Source: Gnetum montanum
Lineage: Eukaryota; Streptophyta; Gnetopsida; Gnetales; Gnetaceae
DNA length: 64,000 nt
Assembly: GCA_015680685.1 (NCBI GenBank)
Contig: MNCI01000972.1
Coordinates: 62,630 to 126,629, forward strand
Direction: 5' to 3'
This document shows positions 1-11,261 of the stretch, piece by piece; position 1 is the first letter of the stretch, and the number at the start of each line of letters is the position of its first letter. A model generated the notes under the pieces. It was not told where the DNA came from. It saw only the letters and a program-made list of their open reading frames with translations, and ran no database searches. A program made the position numbers and the translations under genes.

Positions 1-746
1 CATGGAATCAAATAAGAAGGATCCTGAGTTTAGGAAGGTCCAATAGCTAGGTCACAAACCATAAAAGCTTCATTATTAAACTCAACCTTCTTCCCAAGAA
101 CTGGATTCCTGGTACTACTTGACATCCAAGTTATGAATGACACCTTTCCAAACTTGGTGTGTCCCTCTCCTATGTCTTGCTTAAGATGCAAGACCCATAG
201 GAGAGTCCTTAAGTGTTCCAGTGTAGTGACGTGAAAGAACATGCTAACTTATAGGGAAAACAAACACAAGGCGTCCCTTAACTCATTTTCCATAAGGTCT
301 AGGGGCATCAACATGCTTACATGAAACATTGAATGGACTCAAGCCATATTAACTGGTAACTATAATATAAGTTACAAGGTTGATCTTTTCAAAGATCTTG
401 ACGAGGTTGTCATATTTCCCAAGTGGTTTTAATACAGTACCCTACTTTTGTTTGAACTGGCGAAGGTCAAATTTGGAAAGGATCCAATCCCCAACATTGA
501 ATACTTGAGGATGGTGCTTGTGATCTACATATTTCTTTATGCACCACACTGCCTATTTCTTCATGCATTGCACTACCCTTTCCAAACAATCCCTTACTAC
601 TTCAACTTTTTTAGACCAAATTTTCATGAATTCATCAATTGTGAAATGATGATCTTGCATGGATGAAGAAATGATATAAGGAGTCATGGGTGGCTTACCC
701 ATCACCAATTTTGCAAAGAAGAACCCAATTGTTGAGGACTTCTACA
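1..746 (-). pseudogene. Ty3/gypsy integrase C-terminal remnant, copy 1
   Basis: Read on the minus strand from about 740 down to 300, a broken frame resembles the end of a gypsy integrase. A stretch like LVMGKPPMTP precedes a conserved tail around FNVGDWILSKF, followed by a segment typical of the integrase SH3-like end. Several stop codons interrupt it, so it is dead. The same sequence recurs at 52,817-53,561 (17 mismatches in the first 300 aligned bases by eye), where it runs on into a primer-site-bearing LTR. The matching LTR of this copy would lie beyond the left edge of the window. Family assignment is by motif order and spacing only. Confidence 0.6.
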
Positions 747-1665
747 TGTTATAACTCAACTGGCCTATTTCCAAAAGTAATGTATGCTTGATGTTACTTT
801 TTCACATGCTAATGATGACATATACTTTTAATATGCATATTGTCTGATCCATGTTAATGGCTAAGAAAAGGACAAATGACTCATTTAATAGGGACATGGC
901 TCTCTTGGATATTGTCACTCTTACATATCTACTCCCTCATGATCCCACTTGTCCAAGTCAAGAATTCATCATGTCATTAATAGAAAAAAAAATTAGAGGA
1001 TAGTATTGTCTTATCCTTATCCTTTGTATAAACTTTTATGCACAAGTCTTTGCCCAACCCTTGAAGTCTCCTTTATGCTATAAATAGGGGGAATTTTTCT
1101 CTTGCTTTTACCTTTGCCAAGTGAGAGAAGACAATGCTAGTTTGGGGTATAAATAAAAGACAGAAGAAGGTGTGTGTTTATTCCTTGTTTGTTCCTAAGG
1201 GTTGCCTTTAGTGGTTTTGTGTGTGTTCTTAATAGAGGGTTGGAAGGTTGACCCTCTTGTTGTTATTAAAGGCTACTGTGGCTAATTCTAAGCATGAACT
1301 TTATCTGATTTTCTTGGAGAATTTTGGTTGTACCTTGAAATTATTGTTTTGAGTTGATTTGTGAGGCTGCCAACTAAACAACAGCCCAAGCCTTAAGTAT
1401 GTTCTTTCCCAAATTGGTCAACCCAATCTTATATGTGTGTATTCCAAGCCTTTGTTGTATATAAATTATTGATAGGTGTTTATTATCTTGGCTTGGACAA
1501 GTTGAGGATTATTTTATGAGAGCATGTGGGATTTTTTGCGAGTTGTGAGTTATACATGAGATCTTTCATGAGTCATGAATCTGATTTCTAACATAAATGT
1601 ATTGGGCTTATGATTTAGCATTTTCTTTGTGTTATGTGCACTCGACATTTCATGTTTTTGTGAAC
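747..1665 (+). mobile_element. LTR-like segment with TATA box, copy 1
   Basis: It begins TGTTATAAC directly against the integrase remnant, as an LTR would. A promoter-like GCTATAAATAGGGG lies at about 1,078-1,091. No target duplication or primer site was found, and the 3' end is not resolved; a CA at 1,556 is one possible end. It could be a solo LTR in plus orientation nested in the gypsy element. Confidence 0.4.
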
Positions 1666-2082
1666 CTATATATTGTTGATCCCCAACCACTATTTGAAGC
1701 CTATTATAAATTAAATAATCTTGTTTGGTGAAAACATAGTAGAGGATTAGAATTGCATCTAACCACATATGTTGGTGTTGCTTGTAATATAAAACTTGAA
1801 ACAAGCAAGTCACACAATCCACCATTATATTGAATCATATTCTTATCACCCAATGTTCTAAGAAATTGGAGGAAAAAAATGGAGCGAAAATTTAAAGGTT
1901 GGTTATCATTATTCTACATGTTCCAGTCTTCTCTAAATATCATGGTCTAGAAGTCTTCCAAAAATATTTTAAAGTCTTCTTATTTTGTATAAATGGTTTG
2001 TTATGATGCACTTGCATTTTCTCATAATTATATCATCCATTTGTAAATTATGTTTTTAGCATTTGAGTCATTATTCAAGCTT
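1666..2082. other. No recognisable gene
   Basis: AT-rich sequence. A short minus-strand open frame spans the repeat edge but matches no family I recognise. Confidence 0.5.
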
Positions 2083-2663
2083 CTTGTTCAAGTACAAATC
2101 ACCAAGATAAAAGATATAAATGCAAAAAATTTCAAATAGTGTCTTTTATGTTTGAAGACTTAAGCCTACGAAGGTCACAATTTTGTAAATAAAGAAGATG
2201 TAGAAAATTGTGCAAACTATAGAGAAATCAAGCTAATGAGCTATATAGTGAAGCTTTGGGAGAGAATCATAGACTTGAATCAATAGTACCAGAAAAATCA
2301 ATTTGGATTTATACTAGCTAGATCTACTATAGAGGTTATCTTCTTAATACAACAATTAATAGAGAAATTCAAGCTCTTGTTCAAGTACAAATCACCAAGA
2401 TAAAAGATATAAATGCAAAAATTTTCAAATACAGTGTCTTTTATGTTTGAAGACTTGAGCCTATGAAGCTCACAATTTTGTAAATAAAAAAGATGTAGAA
2501 AATTGTGCAAAGTATAGAGAAATCAAGCTAATGAGCTATATAGTGAAGCTTTGGGAGAGAATCATAGAGCGCAATCTTACACTTGAATCAATAGTACCAA
2601 AAAAATCAATTTGAATTTATACTAGGGAGATCTACTATAAAGGTTATTTTCTTAATACAACAA
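2083..2663 (+). repeat. Tandem duplication, 293-bp period, two copies
   Basis: Both units start at CTTGTTCAAGTAC and share the stretch through AATACAACAA. Differences are scattered substitutions plus one short indel. The duplicated material is LINE coding sequence. Confidence 0.9.
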
Positions 2664-2760
2664 GAGATTCAAAAAACATAGAAAAAACCTACATGTGATC
2701 TTCATTAACTTAACTTGGAAAAAGCATATCATAGAGTGCCTAAAGGTAGGCCTTGCAAAT
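2083..2760 (+). pseudogene. LINE reverse-transcriptase fragment with internal duplication
   Basis: The plus strand encodes a broken non-LTR reverse transcriptase. Motifs like GDVENCANYR, IKLMSYIVKLWERIIE and NQFGF match the N-terminal RT motifs of plant LINEs, and further on a frame resembles the DLEKAYDRVP block. The region is present twice: 2,083-2,375 and 2,376 to about 2,663 are near-identical copies offset by 293 bases. Copy 1 lacks about 13 bases that copy 2 retains. No endonuclease domain and no 3' tail are seen, so this is a truncated, rearranged insertion. Confidence 0.75.
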
Positions 2761-2763
2761 GAA

Positions 2764-3830
2764 AAACAACAATGGTTGTCTGTAAATGCTTTTAAACCTT
2801 CCAACTTATAACTTCAAGCTCCATTTCATTCATGTTTCACCTTAGAGAACATTTTGTTGGTCTTCCTCTTATCAGAGTAGTGGTTGATAATCTAAGCTGG
2901 AAAGCACAGACGCTGTTAGATTGTGGGGTGGAAAGAAAATGTTTGAATATTTCCTTTTCCAGCCCCACACTTTCAGTAGAGGGAGAGTTATCACCTTAAA
3001 AATTAATTCAAATTTTGTAAACATGGAATATTCTCGTACATCGATAGCGATATCTTCGGCAGCGTCGTGGCGAAGAAAGAGCCGGCATGCAAAACTTACA
3101 CCACGCCAATCGTACAGGACATATTTGAGAATACAGACCTGCTCCTAAACATTCTTATTCTTGTTACCCTTCTACAGATTTGGGTTGATGCGAGGCAGGC
3201 AACACGTCCCAGAAACTTTTCTAAATTCCAGCAGAATGTTGAATCAAGTCGAAGCACAAAAGGAATCGAATTTTTGGATCAGGTAGTTATCAAAAATTAG
3301 GCAACGAATATCCTCATTATGGATAGAAGAGAAGCTAAATATCAACACCGGCCACACATTTTTATGATTTGCAGAGAAAACAATATGTGTACTTTATTGA
3401 TCTGTAGAAGCACAAAATGCTACGCAATCCCGATGATGTAAGCGTGGTGATGGGATGAATGTGACCGGAAAATGTGTGCAACCAATAGTCGGCAAGAATT
3501 CCTGACAGAATTATTAAAGAAGAATAAAAGTAAAGGGAATTTTGGAAAAGAACACGTCTGTTACTTGCCAGTGTTTATTTGCTTTATCTTTGCCAGAGAC
3601 CCCCATTATCGGTTACTTGGTATCCGTCATGCAAAGATCAACACTCTTAAGTTTGTTGAGAGGATAGCTGAAACTTTTGCTTTATCAACATAAAGAGATG
3701 CTTTTCTAGAAAAACTGCAGATCCTGGATTGGTTCATGCACTACAGGCATCTGATTGCTTTGATTTGATTCCCAATAAAAGGTCAGATTGGGAATAATGA
3801 AATACGATATGCTGTTCTTTTTTCTTTTTC
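2764..3830. other. Upstream region of the metacaspase, no assigned gene
   Basis: No known coding domain is recognised. The part around 3,030-3,300 is less AT-rich than its surroundings and holds a 77-codon plus-strand open stretch. I cannot assign it; it may be promoter-proximal sequence or a decayed exon. Confidence 0.5.
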
Positions 3831-3833
3831 TTT

Positions 3834-3844
3834 TTTATAAAAGG
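3834..3844 (+). promoter_or_regulatory. Probable TATA box of the metacaspase
   Basis: TTTATAAAAGG follows a long pyrimidine tract. A start site about 30 bases downstream falls near 3,865-3,875. That leaves the ATG at 3,931 as the first clean start and makes the in-frame ATG at 3,862 too close to the cap to be likely. Confidence 0.6.
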
Positions 3845-3930
3845 AGCAAGGTGGGTACTGAATGAGGCATAGCAAGAGCAATAAGCAGCCAAAAGAGTGT
3901 GTGAGAAGAGGGAGAGAGATTATTGAGACA

Positions 3931-6900
3931 ATGGCAACCGTGGTAGTGACTTGCACGGGATGCAGAAGGCAGATCAGGGTGCCCGTGAGTGCACAGAATC
4001 AACGATTCAGATGTGGCAGATGTGGAGTAGTGCAGCAGATCAGGCCAAGAATGTTAGTACCAATGCCGAGCATAATCAGAGTGGGTGGTAACAAGAGGGC
4101 ACTTCTTGTTGGGGTATCATACAAAGGCACTCCCTTTGAACTGGATGGCTGCACCAATGATGTTTCTGACATGCAACACCTTCTTACCACCAAGTTCAAC
4201 TTTCCTGCTGACTCCATCCTAACCCTCACAGGCATGTTTCATATTCTTGTCTTTATCCACTGTCTCTGTATGATGTCATTGTTATGTATTCATGTTTTTT
4301 CTGAATTATATATGCATAAGACTGATTTGCAGCACAAAACTTCTGGTCTATAGACTCTACCTTAGCAGTTATTATATGGTGGGTAGATGTCTAAGAAGGC
4401 ATCCTGCCACTGCAATGATGTGTTACGTGGTAAGAGTCTTGGATTGGTAACCCAGGTCAAGGTTCAATTCCACTGGCCACACTCAGTTATAAAATTATTT
4501 TAGAAAAAGAACTTCATAAAAGGAATTCTAAAATTTGTCTGATAGATCTAAGGTCAGTGGATGGTAAGTAAAAAATTTCAGTTTCAGTTTCATAATGACT
4601 TGCACATTCATACTTTTGTTTATCTTATGATCATTTTATTTATGCAAATCTCTTATTCCTGCTGATTCCATACCCACCCTCACAGGCATTTCTTACTCAT
4701 ACTCCCTCGTTACCCACTGTCTCTAACTAAATTCACGGTTATCTGTATTTCTGTTTTTTCTTAATCTTGTATGCATAACGCTGATGTGCAGCAGAAATAA
4801 TTGAGTTTGTGGTATACAGATTTTACTATTTTAGCATACAATTTCTTATGCTAAGATGGGTATACGCCTAAGATGGTTTCCTGCCACTGTAATGACTTCC
4901 AGGTTCTTTATCAGCACAGTAGGATGTACATGTTTAATCAATTTGTTCAGTTTCATTTTCAGAATATGCATATCTCTTTACGCATGTTCCAGGTCATTTT
5001 AGTAAAAACATTGATTCTACCTTTGTAATATGCTTTAAACCAGGTAAATGACTTTTATGAAGGTAATATTGCTACCTATTTTAAGGCAGATTTGTATGCA
5101 TTGATAATCCACCTGCACATGTAATGATATTAGATTTTCACGGTATTAAGCGAAATACTCCAAACGATTAATCAATAATTTCGTCTTCACCCTATGCACT
5201 TTATAATATCTTTAATACGATTTGTGACATACAAAGCTTCAGTTTGATAACAGCATTTATTCAAATGTCAGGTTTTGATTACAAGGGTATTACTGTTTTG
5301 ATTTCAACCCTTGCCCGTGTCATCCCTTCACTTTAAAAGGGACGTATCATTGAAAGCATGAGAGGCTTGCACTGTCCTACCAAAGATCCCCCTAGATAAG
5401 TGGAAGAATGACCTAAGGAAACTATTTTCATGTACATTTTGTTTTATTCAGCAAGTATAGTCCTTGGCTTGAGGATTATCCATCATATATACATCATACC
5501 AAACCGGCGAACCCTTTACCTATCTAAGATTTCATTTATAAATAATTTTGTAAAGAGTTCAGCAATGTGAACATCCTGTACGTGCAGTTTAGATTTATTC
5601 CCATACCTTATTTCATGGATTTCGTAATTTGGCTATCTTATTTTAACCATTTTGGTTGATTTGTTTCAATTCTTACTAAGAACACCCGGTAATTTCAAAA
5701 TGATATTCCCAAAACTCATAGCATGTATATTTCTATTCTCCAATAGATCCAGAGGCTCTATGATGTAATAAAATTTCAGTGTCAATGTCATTTTGATCAA
5801 AATTTCAAATTCCTTTATTTATGTGGTGTGGCAGAGGATGTGAAAGACAGCAAGAGAATACCCACAAAGAAAAATATTGAGAGGACTCTGAGATGGCTGG
5901 TGGAAGGATGTTCACCAGGGGACTCTCTGGTATTCCATTTTTCAGGTCATGGCTTCCAAAAGCCAGATCTCAGAGGAGAGGAGATGGATGGCTATGATGA
6001 GACATTGCTGCCTATGGACTTCCAAAAGGCTGGCATGATAGTGGACAACGACTTGAATGAAGCCATTGTCAGGCCTCTCACACCAGGTGTTCGTCTGCAT
6101 GCCATTGTCGATGCCTGTCATTCTGGGACAATCATTGACATCCCCTATGTCTGTTGCCTTAACAAGTAACATTCTTTCCCTCACCTGCTTTGCTTACTCT
6201 ATTTATTGAAGGGATTTCTCATTAATCTTATTAGTATAAAAGATGGCATATCTTGAAATTGTTTGTTTCTGCTATATAGAAATTTGACTGCTAGGGCATG
6301 AGCATAATTCACCAGCAAGTTTTAGTAACAGAATCAGCAAAGTTTTAGAATTAAAATTAGTCTACAGTAAAATTTGTGTATTAACATACTTCTAACATTA
6401 ATATAGTGTACCCCAGTCATCAGCGACAGCAGCAATCTATAAAACAAGTTTAAGAATTAACATTAGTCTACAGTAAAACTTATGGCTAGAGTTTTTAGAA
6501 CAAATGTAAAAAATTTCCACCAACACTTGTAGACAATCAGTAACTTCTGTTGGATGTTAGCCTGGTTAGGTTCTCTCTTCAGAATAAAATAGAATGTTTG
6601 GCTTTACCTTAACGTATAAGCAAACTTTAATGTGCTCAAAACTAATGAAAATGAAATAGCTCCCAATAATCATGATTATCCTTATTCATTTTAGATTCAG
6701 CAAGAATGGCATGTAACTCAACAAAAGCCCAGATTCAAAAATCTAAAAATTTTTAATCTCAAAAAGTGAAATACTTTGACATTTCTAATGATTGCAGAAT
6801 ATAATACCCTAATAATATGGTAATCTTATCCGAAAATATTATGTCCGACTGTTTCTCTATTTTCACTATTTTGCCGCTTTTCCTCTTAAAAATGTAGAGA

Positions 6901-7329
6901 TGGGAAATGCATGTGGGAAGATCACACACCTCCAAATGGAGCTTACAAAGGCACAAGGGGTGGAGAGGCATTTTCACTCACCAGCTGTGCTGATGAACAG
7001 ACCACCCTTGATGCCAAGGTTAGTTAAATAACAATGCCCTTTACTGATGCCATTACTATTCATTGTCTTTATAACAGCAGATTTATGACTGCTTTTGGGT
7101 GCAGAGTTTGACGAAGGTGAAGTCCTCGGGTATAATGACACATAGTTTTATGAAGGCAATTGACAAGGGGGAGGCTGCAACTTATGGGAAGCTGCTGAGA
7201 GCCATGAGCAGGTACATTATAGAAGCTCGTGAAAAGTCAACCTTACCTCAAGCTGCCCAGGCATTTCAGGAACCACAGCTCTCATCTACTTACCCCTTTG
7301 ACATAGATGACAAACCATTCCATCTCTGA
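3931..7329 (+). CDS. Type I metacaspase with LSD1-type zinc finger, four exons
   Basis: Exons 3,931-4,231, 5,835-6,165, 6,898-7,018 and 7,105-7,329 join in phase to 325 codons plus stop. Residues 8-31 form the N-terminal LSD1-type finger (Cys8, Cys11, Cys28, Cys31). The p20-like protease domain follows, with catalytic His139 in SGHG and Cys195 in DACHSG. Conserved segments RIPTK, DGYDETL, GMIVD and the C-terminal EPQLSS and FDIDDKPF are present, so all family landmarks are intact. Known plant type I metacaspases are about 360 residues; this one has a short linker after the finger. The family cleaves after arginine or lysine and regulates cell death and proteostasis in cytosol and nucleus. Introns 2 and 3 have GT-AG ends; intron 1 (1,603 bases) fits only with a GC donor (CACAG|GCATGT). 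The start at 3,931 is favoured by the TATA position. Confidence 0.93.
4201..4420 (+). repeat. Exon 1 end and intron start, source copy of an intronic duplication
   Basis: The last 31 bases of exon 1 and the first ~190 bases of intron 1 recur at 4,655-4,898. Shared blocks include CCTGCTGA, CCCTCACAGGCAT, ATGCATAA and CCTGCCACTG. Confidence 0.8.
4424..4490 (+). repeat. tRNA-like (SINE-like) fragment in metacaspase intron 1
   Basis: An A-box-like TACGTGGTAAGAG is followed 37 bases later by a B-box-like GGTTCAATTCC, with an anticodon-loop-like TTGGTAA between. The acceptor stem is not clear. It sits exactly where the similarity between the two intronic copies ends, which suggests insertion of a tRNA-derived SINE. 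Confidence 0.4.
4655..4898 (+). repeat. Decayed second copy of exon 1 end and splice donor inside intron 1
   Basis: This matches 4,201-4,420 at an offset of about 454 bases. The duplicated donor reads CACAGGCATTT, so the GCATGT donor context has been lost. It is a pseudo-exon boundary inside the intron. Confidence 0.8.
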
Positions 7330-8207
7330 TCTTTTTCTGCCTGTGTTCCATGTCTCCTCCCTGTGTCCTCTTTGTGTGGACTTCCGTTTAAAGCTCATTG
7401 TTATGGTGTGAAAGTTTGCTTAAAGGTTGACCTCCATTTTCTCTAATTGTATCTATGTTTCTGGTTGAACAATGAATGTTAAGTTTTTAGTTCTGATTTT
7501 TTTTGTTTTCAAAATCTGGATGCTTATCTCCTATTGTTTCATTTGCTTGGCAATCTTAGAACCCAAGTTCACTGATTCAAACAAACTATGATCTCCTCAC
7601 GCTTTGAAAGATAATGTCATAATGTAATGAATTTAAACTTTAATCAAACATTACGTAAGTTACATAGATAAACTTAACAAATGTGCATGGTGGAGGAGCT
7701 GACGATGGTGGGATAGTTCAAGAATTAAAAAAAAATTAGTAAGAAAAGTGTTTTTCAGTCATAATTAAATCATTTCAATTTCCATGAAAGTGTAATTAAC
7801 TGAATCTAAGCCAACTGCTACAAAATAAGGGGCATAATGGCACCCTTATGCATAACATTGTGAGGCAGAGGTAGGCTATGCTATTCTAAAAAATTAAATC
7901 ATGAAATTACCAAGTATCCAAAAACGTTTGATTTAGGAAATCCTTAATTTGAAGCAGAAAGTATTTGCAGAGTGAAGTAGTAACTAAGGCCGCTCCAACG
8001 TTCTCAAACCCTGAAAAGCTACATAGCAAGCTCCTTGACTAAATTTTGTAATAACATCCAGCCTTCTAGTGATCCATACACTTAACAACCACATTCTATT
8101 TTTTATTTAGGAGCTAGTGTCACTAGGATTAGGTTAAATAATCAATTTGTCTAACTTGATTGCCATGCCTCCAAGCTAATCTGGCTTCAATGCTAGTCGC
8201 AAAAGAG
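7330..8207. other. Metacaspase 3' flank, no gene
   Basis: The 3' UTR must start at 7,330. No canonical AATAAA stands out nearby. I see no coding signal to 8,207. Confidence 0.6.
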
Positions 8208-8503
8208 TTCAAGCTTATCTAGGAAGGTTTCCATTGCAAAAAGCCTTTAAATTGAGTATCTTGTCTTTGAAATCCCCATTTTACTTTGGCATGTTGCCAA
8301 CAGAGGATCATTCCTAATAGTAAATAATTGAGTAACATGATGGAGATTGTGATTGACAAAACAAGTGGCTCTATGAGAGAATTCATCATAAAGACAACCC
8401 AAACTCTTTTTAAAAATAGGAGACCACTAAATAGAGTGCATCAACAAAGAGTTCAAGCTTATCTGGAAAGGTTTCCATTGCAAAAAGCCTTTAAGTTGAC
8501 TCC
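8208..8503. repeat. 50-bp direct repeat, 242 bases apart
   Basis: A block starting GTTCAAGCTTATCT occurs at 8,208-8,258 and 8,450-8,500 with a few changes. It lies at the 3' end of the adjacent minus-strand LINE and probably reflects a local duplication of that end. Confidence 0.75.
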
Positions 8504-10530
8504 AACACCACCAAATTTGCTTGAACAAGAAAGAACCTATAATCTTCTAAGAACCTTTTGTTGATGATCCAATTGCTCCAATGAGTGTTTCTCCATTTAT
8601 GGTGATTACCAAGATAAGAAATATTATGCCTAAAAAAGATCTTCCAAGCTTCATCTCCTTCTATACAGCCAATGACCCACTTGGAGGCCAAGAGAATACT
8701 TTGGTGCTCAATAGAGGTGAGGCCTAAGCCCCTGTGTTCCTTGTTTAAAGTGCAACTATCCCAAGCAACTTGATGAAAAACTTTGTGATTGTCCTTATCC
8801 CCCCATAAAAAATTCTTAAGAATTTTGTTGATGCATTGAAAGGAAGATTTGGAAGGAGCCATAAAGGAAGAGTAGTGCACGTTAGTGGAGCTCAAAATAT
8901 GATTAACTACGATAAATCTACTTGCAAGAGATAAGGGTTTAGAAGCCCATTTCAAAGCTTTATGTTTCACTTTTTCTATCACATTGTTCCATAAGGTAGT
9001 GGGAGTGGGAAATAAAGCTATCAGGATACCCAAAATGGTGAAAATATCTATAAGAGAAAGCCGCTTGATATTAAAATGATAAGTCCAAGTAGGCCTTGGA
9101 GAGAAGCTAGATTGAATAGCTTGCATTTTGTTCCAATTGATTTTAGCTCCTAAGGCTCTACAATAGATGTCAATGCAATCCAAGGTAGTGTTAAAATTAT
9201 TATGGTCCTCAAGCAAAGTGAGAAAAGTATCATCCGCAAACTAGCTATAAACGATATCCTTTCCTTCTTGTGGAAGAGAGATACCTCTTAACCTCACAAA
9301 TTCATTGTAAGATCTAAGAACAACTCCAAGAGCATCAGCAGCTAGGATAAAAGGATAAGAAGCAAAAGGGCATCCCTGTCATACTGATTTTTGAAGCTCA
9401 ATAACCTTAGAGAAGGTTTCGATAATACAAATAACTAAAGAGGCCTCTAACAAAACCAGATCAATATGTCATCAAAAATAGTACCTAAGTTATGATGCTT
9501 AACTACACTTTTTAAATAGGATCAATCAAGCATGTCATAAGCTTTTACAAAATTGAGCTTAAGAAGAATGGCTTTTTGATTAGTGAAAGAAGCCCAATGC
9601 AAGCCCTTTGTAGCAATAATGACATTGTCTAAAATATATTTGCCTTGAACAAATCTAGCTTGCTCTTTGCTTATGAGATGAGGAAGAAAAGGTTTTAATT
9701 TATTGGTTGTAGCTTTAGCAACAATTTTGTAGATAACATTTAAAAGAGGGATAGGGCGCTAGTTGCTAATGCACATACAATCTCCTGACTTGGGTAGAAG
9801 CTTAATAATACCAGCATTGATCACTTTGCCAAAGGAACCTTTCCTAAGAGCTTTCTTATATACACTATAGATAGTATCTTGAAAAGTGGGCTAGAATTTC
9901 TTGAAAAATTTTGTAGAAAGGCCAATTATACCAAGGGCTTTGCCATCATGGAATTGTTGAAGAGCTTTACCAAGATCTTGTTTAGATAGAAGAGAAGCAT
10001 CACCAAAGATGGAACAATTGAAAAAAGTAATAACTCCTAAGTAGGTATTAACTGCAGTGGGATCATATCTTTTTTTTTTTTTTTTTTTGAAAAATTCGAG
10101 AGTAGAACTCAAAGAAAGCTTATAGAATGTCAATCTTGGAGGTAAAGATATTATCATCAACTTGAATAGCTAGGATTTTAGGGGACGGGTGTTCCCCTTT
10201 GAGAAGACCAAAAAAATCTTTAGTAGCCTAGTCACCCATGCTGAGCCAAGAAAGATAGGCCTAAAGGTGAGCACCTCTAGCTTCATGGTGATTCATCATA
10301 CACATGTTCTCCTTAGCAATTTGCAAGCAATAGAATTGAGCCTCAGTAGCTTCACCTCTATTAATGGTGTTTTGTAATAAGGAGATTTCCTTATGAGGTT
10401 TTAGATATGAGAATTTAATCTTGAAGCCACCAATTTACCTGCATCTTTGGAAACCGTTGGAGGTGAGTACAAGCATTAGTCCACCAATCAACCCAACTTC
10501 TTCTCCATGGGGTTTAGGATGCAGATTCCA
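8300..10530 (-). mobile_element. L1-like LINE remnant, RT domain to 3' end
   Basis: Read on the minus strand from about 10,500 down, the order is that of an L1-type ORF2. A linker comes first, then HDGKALGIIGL and TKFFKKF (RT block 0/1), LLPKSGD, NVIYKIVAKA, KEQARFVQGKYILDN, a KLNFVKAYD block and FADDTFLTLLE at the active site. A long thumb and connection segment follows, open from 9,216 to 8,491, with NKILKNFLWGDK and WDSCTLNKEHRGLGL. Stops and frameshifts occur upstream, and the endonuclease is missing or unrecognisable. A run of 19 T (10,070-10,088) interrupts the coding part. It cannot be autonomous. Confidence 0.85.
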
Positions 10531-11261
10531 TATTTGCATCAATAAAGAGCAAAGGGAGATGCTACAAAGAAAGACAATGTTAAAAATATAAAGGTCATTG
10601 GAAGAGTAGAAGTAGCCAAAGAGGAAAAGAGACTAGTGAATAGGATAATGACTTGACAGAAACTGGGTATAATATGCCTAAATAGGATGAGTAATGTTGT
10701 TGCTTACAAAATGCTTGTGAATATATAACCTCGCATAATGAAATCCACTAAGAACAACAATGCTAAAAAACTTTTAAAACATGATTTTAGGTTAAAACTG
10801 AAGTCGTATTTGCAATATTTTTATGAGAAGATGCATGGTCTATATTAAGTCTTAACGTTCTACTTGCATAGCACTTGCATCTTAAAATAGATCATTCATC
10901 ACAACATCTAATGGTATCATGGCTAAAAAGTAGAACATTGAAAATTTTGATGAAGCAATGAATCTAATATAGGAAATAGAAAAATTGTTAAAGAGAAATT
11001 CCCAATCATCATCATTCTAACCTTATCCAAATAAAATAGGTTGGCTGATGAAGAGAAGTTCCAAAGAAATAGCAAGATGAATCTAGAATTTTATAGAACG
11101 TTTTGGATATGGTTTTTGGATTATCATTTTATATAAGATTCCACTTTACAAGTTCAAATTCCAAAAACATAAAATAAACAAGTGGAACTAAAAATAGGGC
11201 TAGGCAAGTACATACACACTTCTATCAATCAAATGGCAATAAAAAGTACAAATAATCTAAG
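10531..11261. other. Unassigned AT-rich stretch
   Basis: No family motif was recognised. The 3' part probably belongs to the 5' end of the plus-strand LINE that follows. Confidence 0.5.

Larger units (their letters stand above)
1..1665 (+). repeat. 1.66-kb dispersed direct repeat, copy 1
   Basis: The whole stretch aligns with 52,817-54,475 in the same orientation with only point changes and small indels. Homology stops at the shared sequence TTTTTGTGAAC. It covers a gypsy integrase tail (minus) plus an LTR-like segment, so the junction between those two parts existed before the copies separated. Confidence 0.9.

Noticed and set aside
3862-3930. In-frame ATG at 3,862 as metacaspase start
   Set aside because: It lies only about 20-30 bases after the likely TATA box, and the LSD1 finger of the family starts a few residues after the ATG at 3,931.
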